This document shows positions 18,611 to 26,855 of a stretch of DNA of 64,000 bases, one piece after another. The DNA is from Croceimicrobium hydrocarbonivorans (GTDB lineage: Bacteria; Bacteroidota; Bacteroidia; Flavobacteriales; Schleiferiaceae): contig NZ_CP060139.1 of assembly GCF_014524565.1 (NCBI RefSeq), positions 3,603,501 through 3,667,500 on the forward strand, written 5' to 3'. The first letter of the stretch is position 1. Each line of letters opens with the position of its first letter. The translations under genes were made by a program, and so were the position numbers. Below the pieces are notes generated by a model. That model was not told the DNA's origin. It worked only from the letters and a program-made list of their open reading frames with translations, and searched no databases.

Positions 18611-18988
18611 ATGAGTTGGGATATCGTACTTTTTAATTCAGAGGAGAAAATTGTGAAGATAGAAGAGCTGGATGAAAGCAAATTGCTGCCTTGTGATTTT
18701 AGTGCTATTCTGGAAGCTTCATTTAATAAAGTGATAAAAGATGACAGGCATCGCAGCATTGAAGGGGAGGGCTATTATATCGACTATTTTGCACATGATG
18801 AAGCGGTAAGCAATATGATGCTCAGCTTATATGGTGAAAAGGGACTCTTCGAATTAATAAAGTTGGCCAGAAAGCACAATTGGCAAATATTTGATAGCAG
18901 CCTTGGTGTTATGATTGACCTAGAAAAACCAGAAAATAATGGCGATAAGAGGCACCGGAAATATTTATGGCAGATATTAAAGCAATAA
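18611..18988 (+). CDS. Small conserved soluble protein, unknown
   Basis: 125 aa beginning MSWDIVLFNSEEKIVKIEEL, a start seen in a family of small Bacteroidota proteins of unknown role. Then CDFSAILEASFNKV, HRSIEGEGYYIDYFAHDE (about 50-67), and ELIKLARKHNWQIFDSSLG, predicted mixed alpha/beta. No signal or membrane segment. The pattern suggests an immunity-type cytosolic protein, by context with DUF4272 and SUKH neighbours; this is inference. Confidence 0.6.
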   Translation: MSWDIVLFNSEEKIVKIEELDESKLLPCDFSAILEASFNKVIKDDRHRSIEGEGYYIDYFAHDEAVSNMMLSLYGEKGLFELIKLARKHNWQIFDSSLGVMIDLEKPENNGDKRHRKYLWQILKQ

Positions 18989-19108
18989 AGAAAGGGCCGT
19001 AGTTTTTCAAAGCTTTTTTACTAAAATGGGAGCTAGGACTAGCTAAAGCTTTAGCTTCATCTCACATCGAATTTAGTACACTCGACCTATTTTAGTATAT
19101 TTGACCTA

Positions 19109-19582
19109 ATGTTTTGCGCACCAGAAATTAGTCATTTAGAGTTTACTAAAAGGGCCGAAGATCAGGTCATTCCATATGATCTTTTGCTTTTAGCCGATGA
19201 AAGCATCCCAGCGATTAATAGCTACATTCATTTCTGTGAAATATACCGGATAAAGATTTCTGCCGAGATCATAGGGGTATGTGCTATTCAAAGGCTTGAC
19301 TCAAAATCCCTTGAAATTAAAAACCTGGCGCTAATCGAAGCTTACCGGAATTCGGGCATTGGAGCTTGGTGTATTCAGCAGCTGGAAGCTCATTTTTCCA
19401 GCCAATTTCTTTTTGTGGCTACCGGAGATGCATCATTTGCAGCACTGAGATTTTACGAACGAAATGGTTTTAAACGCTCTTCCATCCGCAGGAACTTTTT
19501 CCTTGATAATTACGAGCAGGCCATTTTTGAGAATGGTATTCAACTCAAAGATCAAATCCTTTTAAGAAAAAGAGTGTCTTAG
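19109..19582 (+). CDS. GNAT-family N-acetyltransferase
   Basis: 157 aa. Transfers an acyl group from acyl-CoA to an amine on an unknown substrate. Motif A is visible as LEIKNLALIEAYRNSGIGAW (about 70-89; the RNSGIG loop is the CoA pyrophosphate site), motif B as DASFAALRFYERNGFKR (about 112-128). The order and length match single-domain GNATs. TATATTTG at 19096-19103 is a perfect -7 element only 5 bp before the ATG, so the transcript may be nearly leaderless. It stands alone between small unrelated genes. Confidence 0.85.
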   Translation: MFCAPEISHLEFTKRAEDQVIPYDLLLLADESIPAINSYIHFCEIYRIKISAEIIGVCAIQRLDSKSLEIKNLALIEAYRNSGIGAWCIQQLEAHFSSQFLFVATGDASFAALRFYERNGFKRSSIRRNFFLDNYEQAIFENGIQLKDQILLRKRVS

Positions 19583-19639
19583 TTTATAAGGCCTTTAATT
19601 TCAATAAGGTATTAATAATCATCCTTTTATTCTACTAGA

Positions 19640-20443
19640 ATGACCAAACAAAACCAAATCTTCGCCCTTCTAAAATCCATCGCTTTTATCGCTTCTTATT
19701 TAATCTTCGGAGCGATACTGGCACAGCTAAAACCTTTCTTTCCACCGCAATATGAGCGCTACGCTCAGGGGCTGGTAGGTACCGCTGGGGTAATGCTTAC
19801 AGTAGGCTTATTCCTCAAATTGGAGAAGAAGAGCCTCAGGGATTATGGCCTGAATTGGGAGAAAAGCACATTTTCCAAATTCAGTATCGGACTCCTTTTG
19901 GGGATAGTTCTGGCAGGGGGAATGTTATTTTCTCAAATTTCCTTTAGTGATTTAGAGCTTGTTTTAAATGATGAAGTTTCGCTTTTTCCATTTTTACTTT
20001 GGTCCTTGGCCTTTGTGCCTCTGGCTTTTATGGAAGAGGTGGCCTTTCGATCCTATCCACTTCTAAAACTCAATCAGGCCTTTGGTTTTAGAATCACCCA
20101 GATCATCTTGGCGATCTTATTCGCCGTTTACCATATGTTGATGATGTGGACTCCCGAAGCTTCCTTATTAGGTCCCGGGATATGGGCTTTGGCTTATGCA
20201 TTAGCCGCAGTGCGGTCGGGGGGAATCGCTCTGCCAACTGGATTGCATTTCGGACTTAATTTTGTGCAATCTGTTATTGGCGGGCAAAAAGGAATAGATC
20301 CGATTTGGACCCTAGATTATCCTGCAAATGTTTCAGAGTCTGCCATTGAGGCCAATAATCAATTCGGGATCGGTCTTCATATTCTGCTTTTAATTTGCTG
20401 CATTATCGCAACGGAAGTTTATGTGCGGAAGCAGAAGGCTTAA
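19640..20443 (+). CDS. CPBP-family intramembrane metalloprotease
   Basis: 267 aa, about seven hydrophobic segments. The CAAX-protease/bacteriocin-processing (CPBP, Rce1-like) motifs are all present: EEVAFR (Glu132, Glu133, Arg137), FAVYH with His165, and HFGLN with His203 and Asn207. These side chains hold the metal or water for cleavage of peptide bonds within the membrane. In bacteria such proteins are linked to bacteriocin immunity or peptide processing; the substrate here is unknown. Follows the GNAT gene after 57 bp in the same direction. Confidence 0.9.
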   Translation: MTKQNQIFALLKSIAFIASYLIFGAILAQLKPFFPPQYERYAQGLVGTAGVMLTVGLFLKLEKKSLRDYGLNWEKSTFSKFSIGLLLGIVLAGGMLFSQISFSDLELVLNDEVSLFPFLLWSLAFVPLAFMEEVAFRSYPLLKLNQAFGFRITQIILAILFAVYHMLMMWTPEASLLGPGIWALAYALAAVRSGGIALPTGLHFGLNFVQSVIGGQKGIDPIWTLDYPANVSESAIEANNQFGIGLHILLLICCIIATEVYVRKQKA

Positions 20444-20614
20444 GCCTAATGAAGTTCATTAAATTGGCTCTCTAGTAATGCATTTTTAGCCTTAAGAGTG
20501 ATGGCGGTTCTAAGTTTCGTATTGACATAATTGTTTTCGAGTCTAATTGCTCCATCAGATAGTTCGCAGCTATTCCTTTGGGTCAAGAGTTAGAAATTCA
20601 GCTAATCAATACCA

Positions 20615-21265
20615 ATGTCTGCTGTTAAGCTAATTACTTTGAAAAAATACTGGGTGAAAGAAAGAAATCAAATCATAGGCCTTTTGGTGTTAATAGGATT
20701 AGGATCATTTCTCACCTATCAATGGGCTCAGTTGAAGTATTCCACTTTTATGTTAAAAACTATCCTCTTAAATGCTTTGGCACTAGTAGGGATTGGGTTT
20801 TGGATTTGGTCTACAATCAAGGGATTGAGCAACTATAAAAGGACCAGACTGAAATCACATTTGATAGCTCCGTTCATAGGTCTTTTCTTCATCCTTCTAA
20901 TCGTTGGAATTAATGAGAGCATTGAAGCGGAGTTCGATAAGCCGACCTTAATTCGGGCCTATTATGATGGAGATTATAATGGTGTGCATATTGACTTTAA
21001 AACTGATGGGACCTATATAGTAGATGCGCATGCCATTGGATTAAGCGAATTCAAGTATGGAGAGTACAAACAAGATGGAAATCGCATGATCTTGAATGGC
21101 GAGGAGAAGGATCGGTCCCTCGAATCCGATTTATTGGAGATCAGAGATATTGCAGAGGGGGAAGGGGATCAACTGGAAGGAGCTTATATTTTTCAAATAG
21201 ACTCGAAGGGGGAGGAGCTAGATCAAGCAATTCGTTTTAGAATAGTAGAAGACAATAGGAAATGA
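20615..21265 (+). CDS. Membrane protein, unknown
   Basis: 216 aa. Three hydrophobic segments (about residues 20-36, 47-68, 86-104) followed by a soluble C-terminal domain of about 110 residues. That domain starts LIRAYYDGDYNGVHIDFKTD then GTYIVDAHAIGLSEFKYGEY, a beta-rich pattern like small lipocalin-type domains in Bacteroidota membrane proteins. No family recognised. The 171-bp upstream gap shows no clear promoter. Confidence 0.6.
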   Translation: MSAVKLITLKKYWVKERNQIIGLLVLIGLGSFLTYQWAQLKYSTFMLKTILLNALALVGIGFWIWSTIKGLSNYKRTRLKSHLIAPFIGLFFILLIVGINESIEAEFDKPTLIRAYYDGDYNGVHIDFKTDGTYIVDAHAIGLSEFKYGEYKQDGNRMILNGEEKDRSLESDLLEIRDIAEGEGDQLEGAYIFQIDSKGEELDQAIRFRIVEDNRK

Positions 21266-21338
21266 AATTCCTAAGCCATTCACGGAATTGATTAGAAAGC
21301 GCTTATAACTTAGCAGCTCTTATCTAATTTTAAAGAAC

Positions 21339-21701
21339 ATGAAGAAAGCTCTGATTTTTCTGGTCCTCATTTTAATGGTATTAAGTTCCTGTGTTGGACC
21401 CCAAAGTGAGAATGAGAAGAATCCTCCTTCGACTTCAAATAACCAGGCGGATCAAAATTTTAAGGAGGTTCTGGCAGAAATAAAAAGCTCTGAGATTTAC
21501 GAGAAATCAGAAAATTGGTTGGCACGGGGTTTAAATCCATCTGACCAAAAAGTGATTCGAATTTTACGCAGGGCAACGGATGATTTTCTCGAGAAATTGG
21601 AGACCATCTATTTCTCCAATGAATCACGCCCTACTAAGCAGCGACAGATTTCTCGAATTGTTGATGAACTGCCTTGGGATGAACTTGATACGGAAGAATG
21701 A
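21339..21701 (+). CDS. Small lipoprotein, unknown
   Basis: 120 aa. Signal MKKALIFLVLILMVLSSC with lipobox Cys18, a low-complexity Asn/Pro/Ser linker (about 22-38), then a mostly helical domain (VIRILRRATDDFLEKLETIY) and an acidic end (DELPWDELDTEE). No family recognised. Placed 73 bp after a membrane protein gene in the same direction. Confidence 0.62.
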   Translation: MKKALIFLVLILMVLSSCVGPQSENEKNPPSTSNNQADQNFKEVLAEIKSSEIYEKSENWLARGLNPSDQKVIRILRRATDDFLEKLETIYFSNESRPTKQRQISRIVDELPWDELDTEE

Positions 21702-21852
21702 GAGTTTATGGCTGATAGCTTAGCACCTGCCATTGAGGCAGCGGGATTTAATCCCTGGGCGATCTTTTAATGTCTACTGATATTGAGGGTTTCAGAGCCC
21801 AATCGGATACGTAATTACCAGAAATACTGTTGTAGAAAATAAACCTAATGCT

Positions 21853-22575
21853 ATGAGTCCGAAACAAGAGTTAGAATTGATCCTTTCCAAGGAATATGAA
21901 TCGGAAGACGGTGATTTATTCCAAGTAGAATTAATGGAAGGAATGACGGATCATGAAATAGAACAGTTTAAATCTCAACTTCCAAACAACAGCATCCCGC
22001 CAGAAATCGAAGCTTTATTAAGGTTCTCTAAAGGATTTGATTTTTTCGGACTGGATGAAATTCGCTTTGATGCCTTTGGATATTTCGGATTTGAGGAGAT
22101 GTTCCCCTATTCAATTCAACTGGCAGGAGATGGATTTGGGAATTTTTGGATTTTAGATATTGATTCAAAAGGTGGTTGGAATTCAGTCTATTATGTTTGT
22201 CACGATCCGGCCGTTATTATAAAGCATTCCGAAAATTTATCTGAATTCATTAAGCATCTTGATGATTTTGGGCAAAATATGGGGCAATCCTATTTGGATA
22301 ATATTCATGACAAGACGGTATGGGAAATTTGGAATGAAAAAGTCGGCTTAATGGAAAGCAATAAAAAGGAATACGACTTTGAAAAGGGATCAATTGAACT
22401 ACCAGAAAGCTTTTTCGTAGCAGATTTGTCGGAAGCGGAAATTGGAAGTGGTTTTCCTTGGGGGAAATCAGGTCCGAAGCCCAAAATTATTAGGCCCAAT
22501 GATGAAGCAATTTGGATAGTTGAGCAGCGACTAAAACAAGGTTTACTAGCTAGGCTTTTTAGAGGAAATAGATAA
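21853..22575 (+). CDS. SMI1/KNR4 (SUKH)-family protein
   Basis: 240 aa. SUKH fold in about residues 18-135: MTDHEIEQFKSQLPNNSIPP, EIEALLRFSKGFDFFGLDEI, then AGDGFGNFWILDIDS, and VYYVCHDPAVIIKHSENLSE, which is the usual order of helices and strands. SUKH proteins are best known as immunity proteins against nuclease and other toxins of polymorphic toxin systems. The C-terminal 80 residues are unassigned (ESFFVADLSEAEIGSGFPWG). No toxin gene is visible in the window. A small membrane protein gene follows after 9 bp. Confidence 0.82.
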   Translation: MSPKQELELILSKEYESEDGDLFQVELMEGMTDHEIEQFKSQLPNNSIPPEIEALLRFSKGFDFFGLDEIRFDAFGYFGFEEMFPYSIQLAGDGFGNFWILDIDSKGGWNSVYYVCHDPAVIIKHSENLSEFIKHLDDFGQNMGQSYLDNIHDKTVWEIWNEKVGLMESNKKEYDFEKGSIELPESFFVADLSEAEIGSGFPWGKSGPKPKIIRPNDEAIWIVEQRLKQGLLARLFRGNR

Positions 22576-22584
22576 AACTCAAAG

Positions 22585-22842
22585 ATGAATCCCAAAAACT
22601 ATAAAATCCCCACTATCCTGGCTGTATTGTACTGGATTCCGGCTACCCTCTATTTGTTTTCTGACGCCGGTACCGGTTCCAATAGCTTTTTAGTCCCAGG
22701 CTGTATTTTGGGTTTTGCCTTCGGCTATGGAGGTAGTTTGCTCTTAGCATTGCTAGGGCAATTGATCAATTTGATAGTGCTGATTTTAATTGGGAGCTTG
22801 CTTTATGAGCCTATACGAAGAATGAGGGCAAATGAAAAGTAG
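22585..22842 (+). CDS. Small two- or three-pass membrane protein
   Basis: 85 aa, almost entirely hydrophobic: segments at about 9-26, 35-58 and 60-76, with a basic tail RRMRANEK. Unrecognised. It begins 9 bp after the SUKH gene and its last codons overlap the next gene by 11 bp, so all three are one operon. Confidence 0.65.
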   Translation: MNPKNYKIPTILAVLYWIPATLYLFSDAGTGSNSFLVPGCILGFAFGYGGSLLLALLGQLINLIVLILIGSLLYEPIRRMRANEK

Positions 22843-23239
22843 ATTCAATGTTTTTAGGGTACTAGCAATCTTTGTATGTACGTTTTTATCCCCTGCATTG
22901 CCTATTGGTATTATAAGTGGGACAAACTTGAGTTTTGAGGAGCAATTCGCTTGGACCCTGTTTTTTAGCATATTGATGCTAACTACGTTTATCTATATAT
23001 GGACCTTGTTTTTAACTCGTTTGGTCGTGATTCAAATAGAAGGTCAAACTCTGATATTTAAAAATCTGATTAGCCGAAGTGAAAAGAAAATGGAGATCTC
23101 CGAGAATTTGAAAATAAAGTACTCTGCATGGTTTGATACCACGGTTTTTCTTTTGTTTAATCAAAAGGTTCGAGTAACAAATAGCCTATATAAAAACCTA
23201 AATGAGCTAATTGAAATTATTAAGGAAGAGACTAAATGA
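22832..23239 (+). CDS. Two-pass membrane protein with PH-like tail, unknown
   Basis: 135 aa. Two hydrophobic helices (about 9-28 and 41-62) precede a small beta-rich domain (VVIQIEGQTLIFKNLISRSE ... VRVTNSLYKNLNELIEIIKE) that resembles the bacterial PH-like domain of short membrane proteins. Starts inside the end of the preceding gene (11-bp overlap), a sign of translational coupling. Confidence 0.6.
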   Translation: MKSRFNVFRVLAIFVCTFLSPALPIGIISGTNLSFEEQFAWTLFFSILMLTTFIYIWTLFLTRLVVIQIEGQTLIFKNLISRSEKKMEISENLKIKYSAWFDTTVFLLFNQKVRVTNSLYKNLNELIEIIKEETK

Positions 23240-23263
23240 GCTTATTTCCTCAATCGCAGGATC

Positions 23264-23818
23264 ATGAAGGAAAAACAACAAATAAAACATAGCGATTACA
23301 TCTTTACGATTAAGGAGTTTTGGAGCCCTAGTCAATGCGAGGATTTTATAGCAAAGAGCGAAGCTCTGGGCTATGAGCAGGCAAAAGTTCAAACCGCAAT
23401 TGGCGAAAAGCTTGTTGAAGCGGTTCGAAATAATCAACGCGTATTGTTTAGGGATCGTGAATTGGCGGCCGAATTATGGTTGCAGGTGAAGCCCTTTGTC
23501 CTTTCCAAATTGGGTAATAGCATCGCCATTGGTTTAAATGAGATGTTCCGCTTTTATAAATACCAAGCTGGCCAAGAGTTTAAAAAGCACCGTGACCAAA
23601 GTTTTATTCGAAACGAAAGTGAATCGAGTTATTTTACATTTATCATATATCTGAATGAGGGATTCTTAGGAGGGGAGACCGAATTCAAGGAAGTGAAAAT
23701 CATCCCTAAAACTGGAGATGCGCTGCTCTTTTTCCACGATCTGGAGCACTCGGGTAATCCTATAGATGAAGGCGCCAAATACCTGCTTCGAACGGATGTG
23801 ATGTACCGATTGGAATAG
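23264..23818 (+). CDS. 2OG-Fe(II) dioxygenase (prolyl 4-hydroxylase type)
   Basis: 184-aa non-heme iron oxygenase expected to hydroxylate a protein or small-molecule substrate with 2-oxoglutarate and oxygen. The double-stranded beta-helix motifs are complete: iron ligands His109 and Asp111 in KKHRDQSF, distal His162 in DLEHSGNPI, and Arg176 in LLRTDVMYR as the 2-oxoglutarate salt-bridge residue. FLGGETEF (134-141) is the typical loop of P4H-like enzymes. Length fits the stand-alone bacterial forms. It starts 24 bp after the membrane-protein operon, same direction; no functional link is evident. Confidence 0.9.
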   Translation: MKEKQQIKHSDYIFTIKEFWSPSQCEDFIAKSEALGYEQAKVQTAIGEKLVEAVRNNQRVLFRDRELAAELWLQVKPFVLSKLGNSIAIGLNEMFRFYKYQAGQEFKKHRDQSFIRNESESSYFTFIIYLNEGFLGGETEFKEVKIIPKTGDALLFFHDLEHSGNPIDEGAKYLLRTDVMYRLE

Positions 23819-23923
23819 TTTGCATTGCTTTTAGAGCGCATTGAGATCTATATAAGTGCCATTGAATCGTTTATCGGAGCACAGTGATTTGAAAATAGCC
23901 AGAGAGTTGTATTAATTATAGCA

Positions 23924-24541
23924 ATGAGTAAGACACCAAATTTTGGAGTATTTAATGATTTCTGGAATGGATTTCCAAATCATTTACCTTTCATGACTTT
24001 AATTGAAACTCCCTACCAGCCGGAAGAATGGAATCTTACCAAAAGTATTGAAAGACTTGATCATATTGTTTCTGAAAGCTCTGGTTCTCAAATAGCAAAT
24101 GGAATCAGACTATTGCTAAAAAACGAAGATTGGAGGCCACATTTAGTTGCTGCCTTGGCAATTCTAAAAATTGACAAAGACTTACAGTTTGAATTGAAGT
24201 CTAATTTATGGTCTCGTCTAAAGTCTGGATCTTGGGTAAGTCCTCAAATTCTGGTAATTCTTTCCCTTATCGATTCTGAGTTTAATTTAAAGGCAAAGGA
24301 AATTTGTGAAAATGGATTTGAGATTTCCTATTCCGAAATGCCGATGCACGAACATCATTTCGCAAGAGGACCAGCAGGTCTAAGGGTTGATAACAAGAAA
24401 GTTGTTGCTTCAGTTGAATATCTTCTGAATGGAGTTATTATCGATTCTAGAGAAAATGATAATGGTGGCTCCCTAGCAAAAGGTTGGAAGGAAAACCTTT
24501 TTAAATTGATTGATAATAAGCGGTTTAAGATTAAGAAATAA
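23924..24541 (+). CDS. Helical protein of unknown function
   Basis: 205 aa, no signal peptide. Residues about 40-125 alternate hydrophobic helices (HLVAALAILKIDKDLQFELK, PQILVILSLIDSEFNLKAKE) in the manner of HEAT-like or immunity-type helical proteins. A His/Met segment (MPMHEHHFARGPAG) sits near 148. The C-terminus is basic. No family recognised. Clearly AT-richer than the housekeeping genes. Confidence 0.58.
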   Translation: MSKTPNFGVFNDFWNGFPNHLPFMTLIETPYQPEEWNLTKSIERLDHIVSESSGSQIANGIRLLLKNEDWRPHLVAALAILKIDKDLQFELKSNLWSRLKSGSWVSPQILVILSLIDSEFNLKAKEICENGFEISYSEMPMHEHHFARGPAGLRVDNKKVVASVEYLLNGVIIDSRENDNGGSLAKGWKENLFKLIDNKRFKIKK

Positions 24542-24558
24542 GATCACTGGCCATTTCT

Positions 24559-24702
24559 ATGTTCCAAGAATTCTGCCTAAACAATCCATTTCCCAATTCT
24601 GGTTGGCGGCTGGGTAATTTAGTTCGGGATTGTCTATTGACTTGGTTAATAGTGACTGCAATATTCATAATCGCGAAAAGAAGGAAACCTAAATTACTTT
24701 AG
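24559..24702 (+). CDS. Possible 47-aa single-pass membrane peptide
   Basis: An ATG-started frame with one strongly hydrophobic helix (LLTWLIVTAIFII, about 26-38) followed by a basic cluster AKRRKPK, which is the inside-positive layout of a real membrane peptide. Eighteen bp after the preceding gene. No homologue recognised; it may be chance or the worn end of a gene. The remaining gap to the next gene holds nothing recognisable. Confidence 0.25.
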   Translation: MFQEFCLNNPFPNSGWRLGNLVRDCLLTWLIVTAIFIIAKRRKPKLL

Positions 24703-24876
24703 ATGTCAGTTAGGCAGAAGGCATAATAGCAAGATGGATTAAGGAATTTAAATATCTAATACTCTGATTGGACTTAATACCAAAGCCTTTCATTTGTAGT
24801 AGTAAATTACCTTTACGAGGGGAGGTGAGCTTGAAAGAAAGCTTATATTCAAGATTAAATCCTTAAAAAGAAAGCC

Positions 24877-26109
24877 ATGAAATACATTTATTCCTTTTTA
24901 TTTCTTGGAATATTGAGCTCATTAATTTCCTCTCAATGTAATTCAGAATTGAAAAATTATTCTGTTGGGTTTAAGGAGATAAAGGCTAGTTCATTTTCTT
25001 TTCTGGACAGCGCGCTAAATGAGGTTAGGATTGTTGGATATGGTGAAGATACTCACGGTACTGCGGAATTCACATTATTGGCAGAAGAGCTAATGGCCTA
25101 TTTAAAACAGGTTCATGGCTTCAATATCCTCATTATAGAAACTGGATTTGGTGAAGGGAAATATCTAAATGATTACATCCAGGGTAGAAGAGATGATTTA
25201 ATAAACATTTTAAGAGAACACAATTCATCTTGGAGGTATCAAACAAAAGAGTTTTGTCATTTAATGAATCGGTTGAAGGAATACAACAAAAGCCATTCAG
25301 ATAAGATTTATATATACGGTTGTGAGATGCAGTATGTTATTTCAGATGTCAATAGAATTCGAGAATACCTTAGTTTGGTAGATTCTGATTATGAGATATA
25401 TGGCTTTGAAAAGCACTTGTGGCAAGCAATGGAAGAAAGTGAGAAAAGCAATTATTACATTTCTTACACTAAATTAAAAAGACACTTTTCCGATAGTTAC
25501 GAAACTTTTGTAAGCAAGACATCAGAAAGAGAGTTCATCTTGGCCTATCAGCATATTGCGGTATTGGGGCAATTCGTATCTGCGATTATTCAAAGTACTG
25601 AGCAAAGAAAACATGACTTCAGGGATGTTTATATGGGGGAAAATATTCAGTGGATTTTGAATTACCACGGAGAACAGTTAAAAGCACTTTATTGGGCGCA
25701 TAATGCCCACGTTGGAGATTGGGTTGATAATGGAATTGTGGACGTTGCCGGACATCAACTAAGGAAAATGTATGGAAACGCTTATTTTAATATAGCAACC
25801 GATTTTGGAACCGGGGAGTTTTTAGCTTTTTCACAAGATTTCAAAATGGAAACCTATCGTTACGATAGCGTTTTCGAAAACACCTTCACAAGGTGTTTGC
25901 AAAATTTAGGAAGCCCGAACACCTTTCTCAATATCCGCAAAGCAAGAGAAAACCAGAATTTAGCCGAATATCTGAATTCAGAATTCACCACAATGAGTGG
26001 TGCGGGGGCTCAAGCCAGAAAGAGTAAAACGGAAACAAAGGAGATTGGAAAAGCATTTGATGCTCTTATATATCTAAACAAATCCAGTAAAATCAACTGG
26101 ATGGAATAA
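24877..26109 (+). CDS. Erythromycin esterase-like exported hydrolase
   Basis: 410 aa. N-terminal signal sequence (MKYIYSFLFLGILSSLISSQ); a Cys follows but the lipobox is poor. Family motifs: GEDTHGTAEF with His60 and Glu64, LIIETGFGEG with Glu88, RDVYMGENIQWIL, and ALYWAHNAHVGDW with His275 and His278. These match the Ere/succinoglycan-biosynthesis esterase superfamily, whose Ere members open macrolide lactones. Most environmental homologues have unknown substrates, so resistance should not be assumed. Strongly AT-rich and stands at the edge of the defence island with no operon partner. Confidence 0.82.
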   Translation: MKYIYSFLFLGILSSLISSQCNSELKNYSVGFKEIKASSFSFLDSALNEVRIVGYGEDTHGTAEFTLLAEELMAYLKQVHGFNILIIETGFGEGKYLNDYIQGRRDDLINILREHNSSWRYQTKEFCHLMNRLKEYNKSHSDKIYIYGCEMQYVISDVNRIREYLSLVDSDYEIYGFEKHLWQAMEESEKSNYYISYTKLKRHFSDSYETFVSKTSEREFILAYQHIAVLGQFVSAIIQSTEQRKHDFRDVYMGENIQWILNYHGEQLKALYWAHNAHVGDWVDNGIVDVAGHQLRKMYGNAYFNIATDFGTGEFLAFSQDFKMETYRYDSVFENTFTRCLQNLGSPNTFLNIRKARENQNLAEYLNSEFTTMSGAGAQARKSKTETKEIGKAFDALIYLNKSSKINWME

Positions 26110-26437
26110 TGAAGCTTGTACAGGCTGGGCTAGCCTTATTTGGGTCTTTCAGCGCGGAACTCGTGACTACGTGCCACCTATAGCTTCTAAGTATTATTTG
26201 AATGCTGGAGAAAGCTACAATGCTTAAGAAGGTTATTATCCGCACAATCTAGGTTTCGATTTCTCCAACACCCAGTTCAGTTTTATCAGCGCTGCTCGGC
26301 CTATATCCAAATTTAGATAAGCATTTCCCTTCGTTGATAGCTTCATGTAGGGGAAGACGAATATTGAATGCTAATCCAGAGTAAAACAGTTTATAGTGGT
26401 TACCAATTTTTGGTAAATTTGATTCAAAGCAGGCACC
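26110..26437. other. Intergenic stretch, no gene recognised
   Basis: 328 bp without a credible gene on either strand. Short frames are broken by stops and give no family signal. TAAATTTG at 26414-26421 is a good -7 element 17 bp before the parD start, but no TTG lies at the right distance, so it is only a weak promoter candidate for the toxin-antitoxin pair. Confidence 0.5.
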
Positions 26438-26554
26438 ATGAAAAATACCTCCGTTTCCTTAGGGACTTATTTTGATCACTTTGTTCAAAGTCAAGTTTCC
26501 GAGGGTCGATATAAGAATGTAAGCGAAGTGATGTAAGTCCCCCAAAAAATCCAA

Positions 26555-26582
26555 CAGTTTAAAAGTGTGTAAATTTAAACTG
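26555..26582 (+). promoter_or_regulatory. Hairpin in the IS leader just before orfA
   Basis: CAGTTTAAA (26555-26563) and TTTAAACTG (26574-26582) form a 9-bp stem 6 bp upstream of the orfA ATG. In many insertion sequences such a hairpin hides the start from outside transcription; that role is inferred here. Confidence 0.45.
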
Positions 26583-26588
26583 TTGACT

Positions 26589-26855
26589 ATGAAAAAATCA
26601 AGATTTAGTGAAAGCCAGATCAGCCAGGCTTTAAAGGAGCATGAGGCTGGTAAGAAAGTACAGGATATCTGCAAGGAGTTAGGTATAAGCGCCAATACTT
26701 TTTATATCTGGCGCAAGAAGTACGGGGGCATGGATTCAGCAATGCTACGCAAGTACAAGGAGTTAGAGCGAGAAAACACGAAGCTAAAGCAGATGTATGC
26801 GGATTTGAGCTTAGACCACAGGATCCTTAAGGATGTGGTGGAAAAAAAGCTCTAG
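26589..26855 (+). CDS. IS3-family transposase OrfA
   Basis: 88 aa. Helix-turn-helix of the IS3/IS911 type: MKKSRFSESQISQALKEHEA, then DICKELGISANTFYIWRKKY, followed by a leucine-zipper-like helix (LRKYKELERENTKLKQMYAD) for multimerisation. Binds the element ends and, when fused to OrfB, forms the transposase. The start is the ATG just after the leader hairpin; a GTG/ATG 24 bp upstream would lie within the hairpin. Ends at TAG two codons after the slippery heptamer. Confidence 0.92.
   Translation: MKKSRFSESQISQALKEHEAGKKVQDICKELGISANTFYIWRKKYGGMDSAMLRKYKELERENTKLKQMYADLSLDHRILKDVVEKKL
26843..26849 (+). promoter_or_regulatory. Programmed -1 frameshift site (A AAA AAG)
   Basis: The heptamer AAAAAAG lies in the A_AAA_AAG register of the orfA frame, the strongest known bacterial slippery sequence, 3 bp before the orfA stop. 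A -1 shift enters the orfB frame, which is open from here to 27673 and has no start codon of its own before GTG 27101, inside the conserved region. Confidence 0.88.

Noticed and set aside
24877-26109. Macrolide-resistance gene
   Set aside because: Fold and motifs fit the erythromycin-esterase superfamily, but most members act on unknown substrates, so a resistance claim is not supported.
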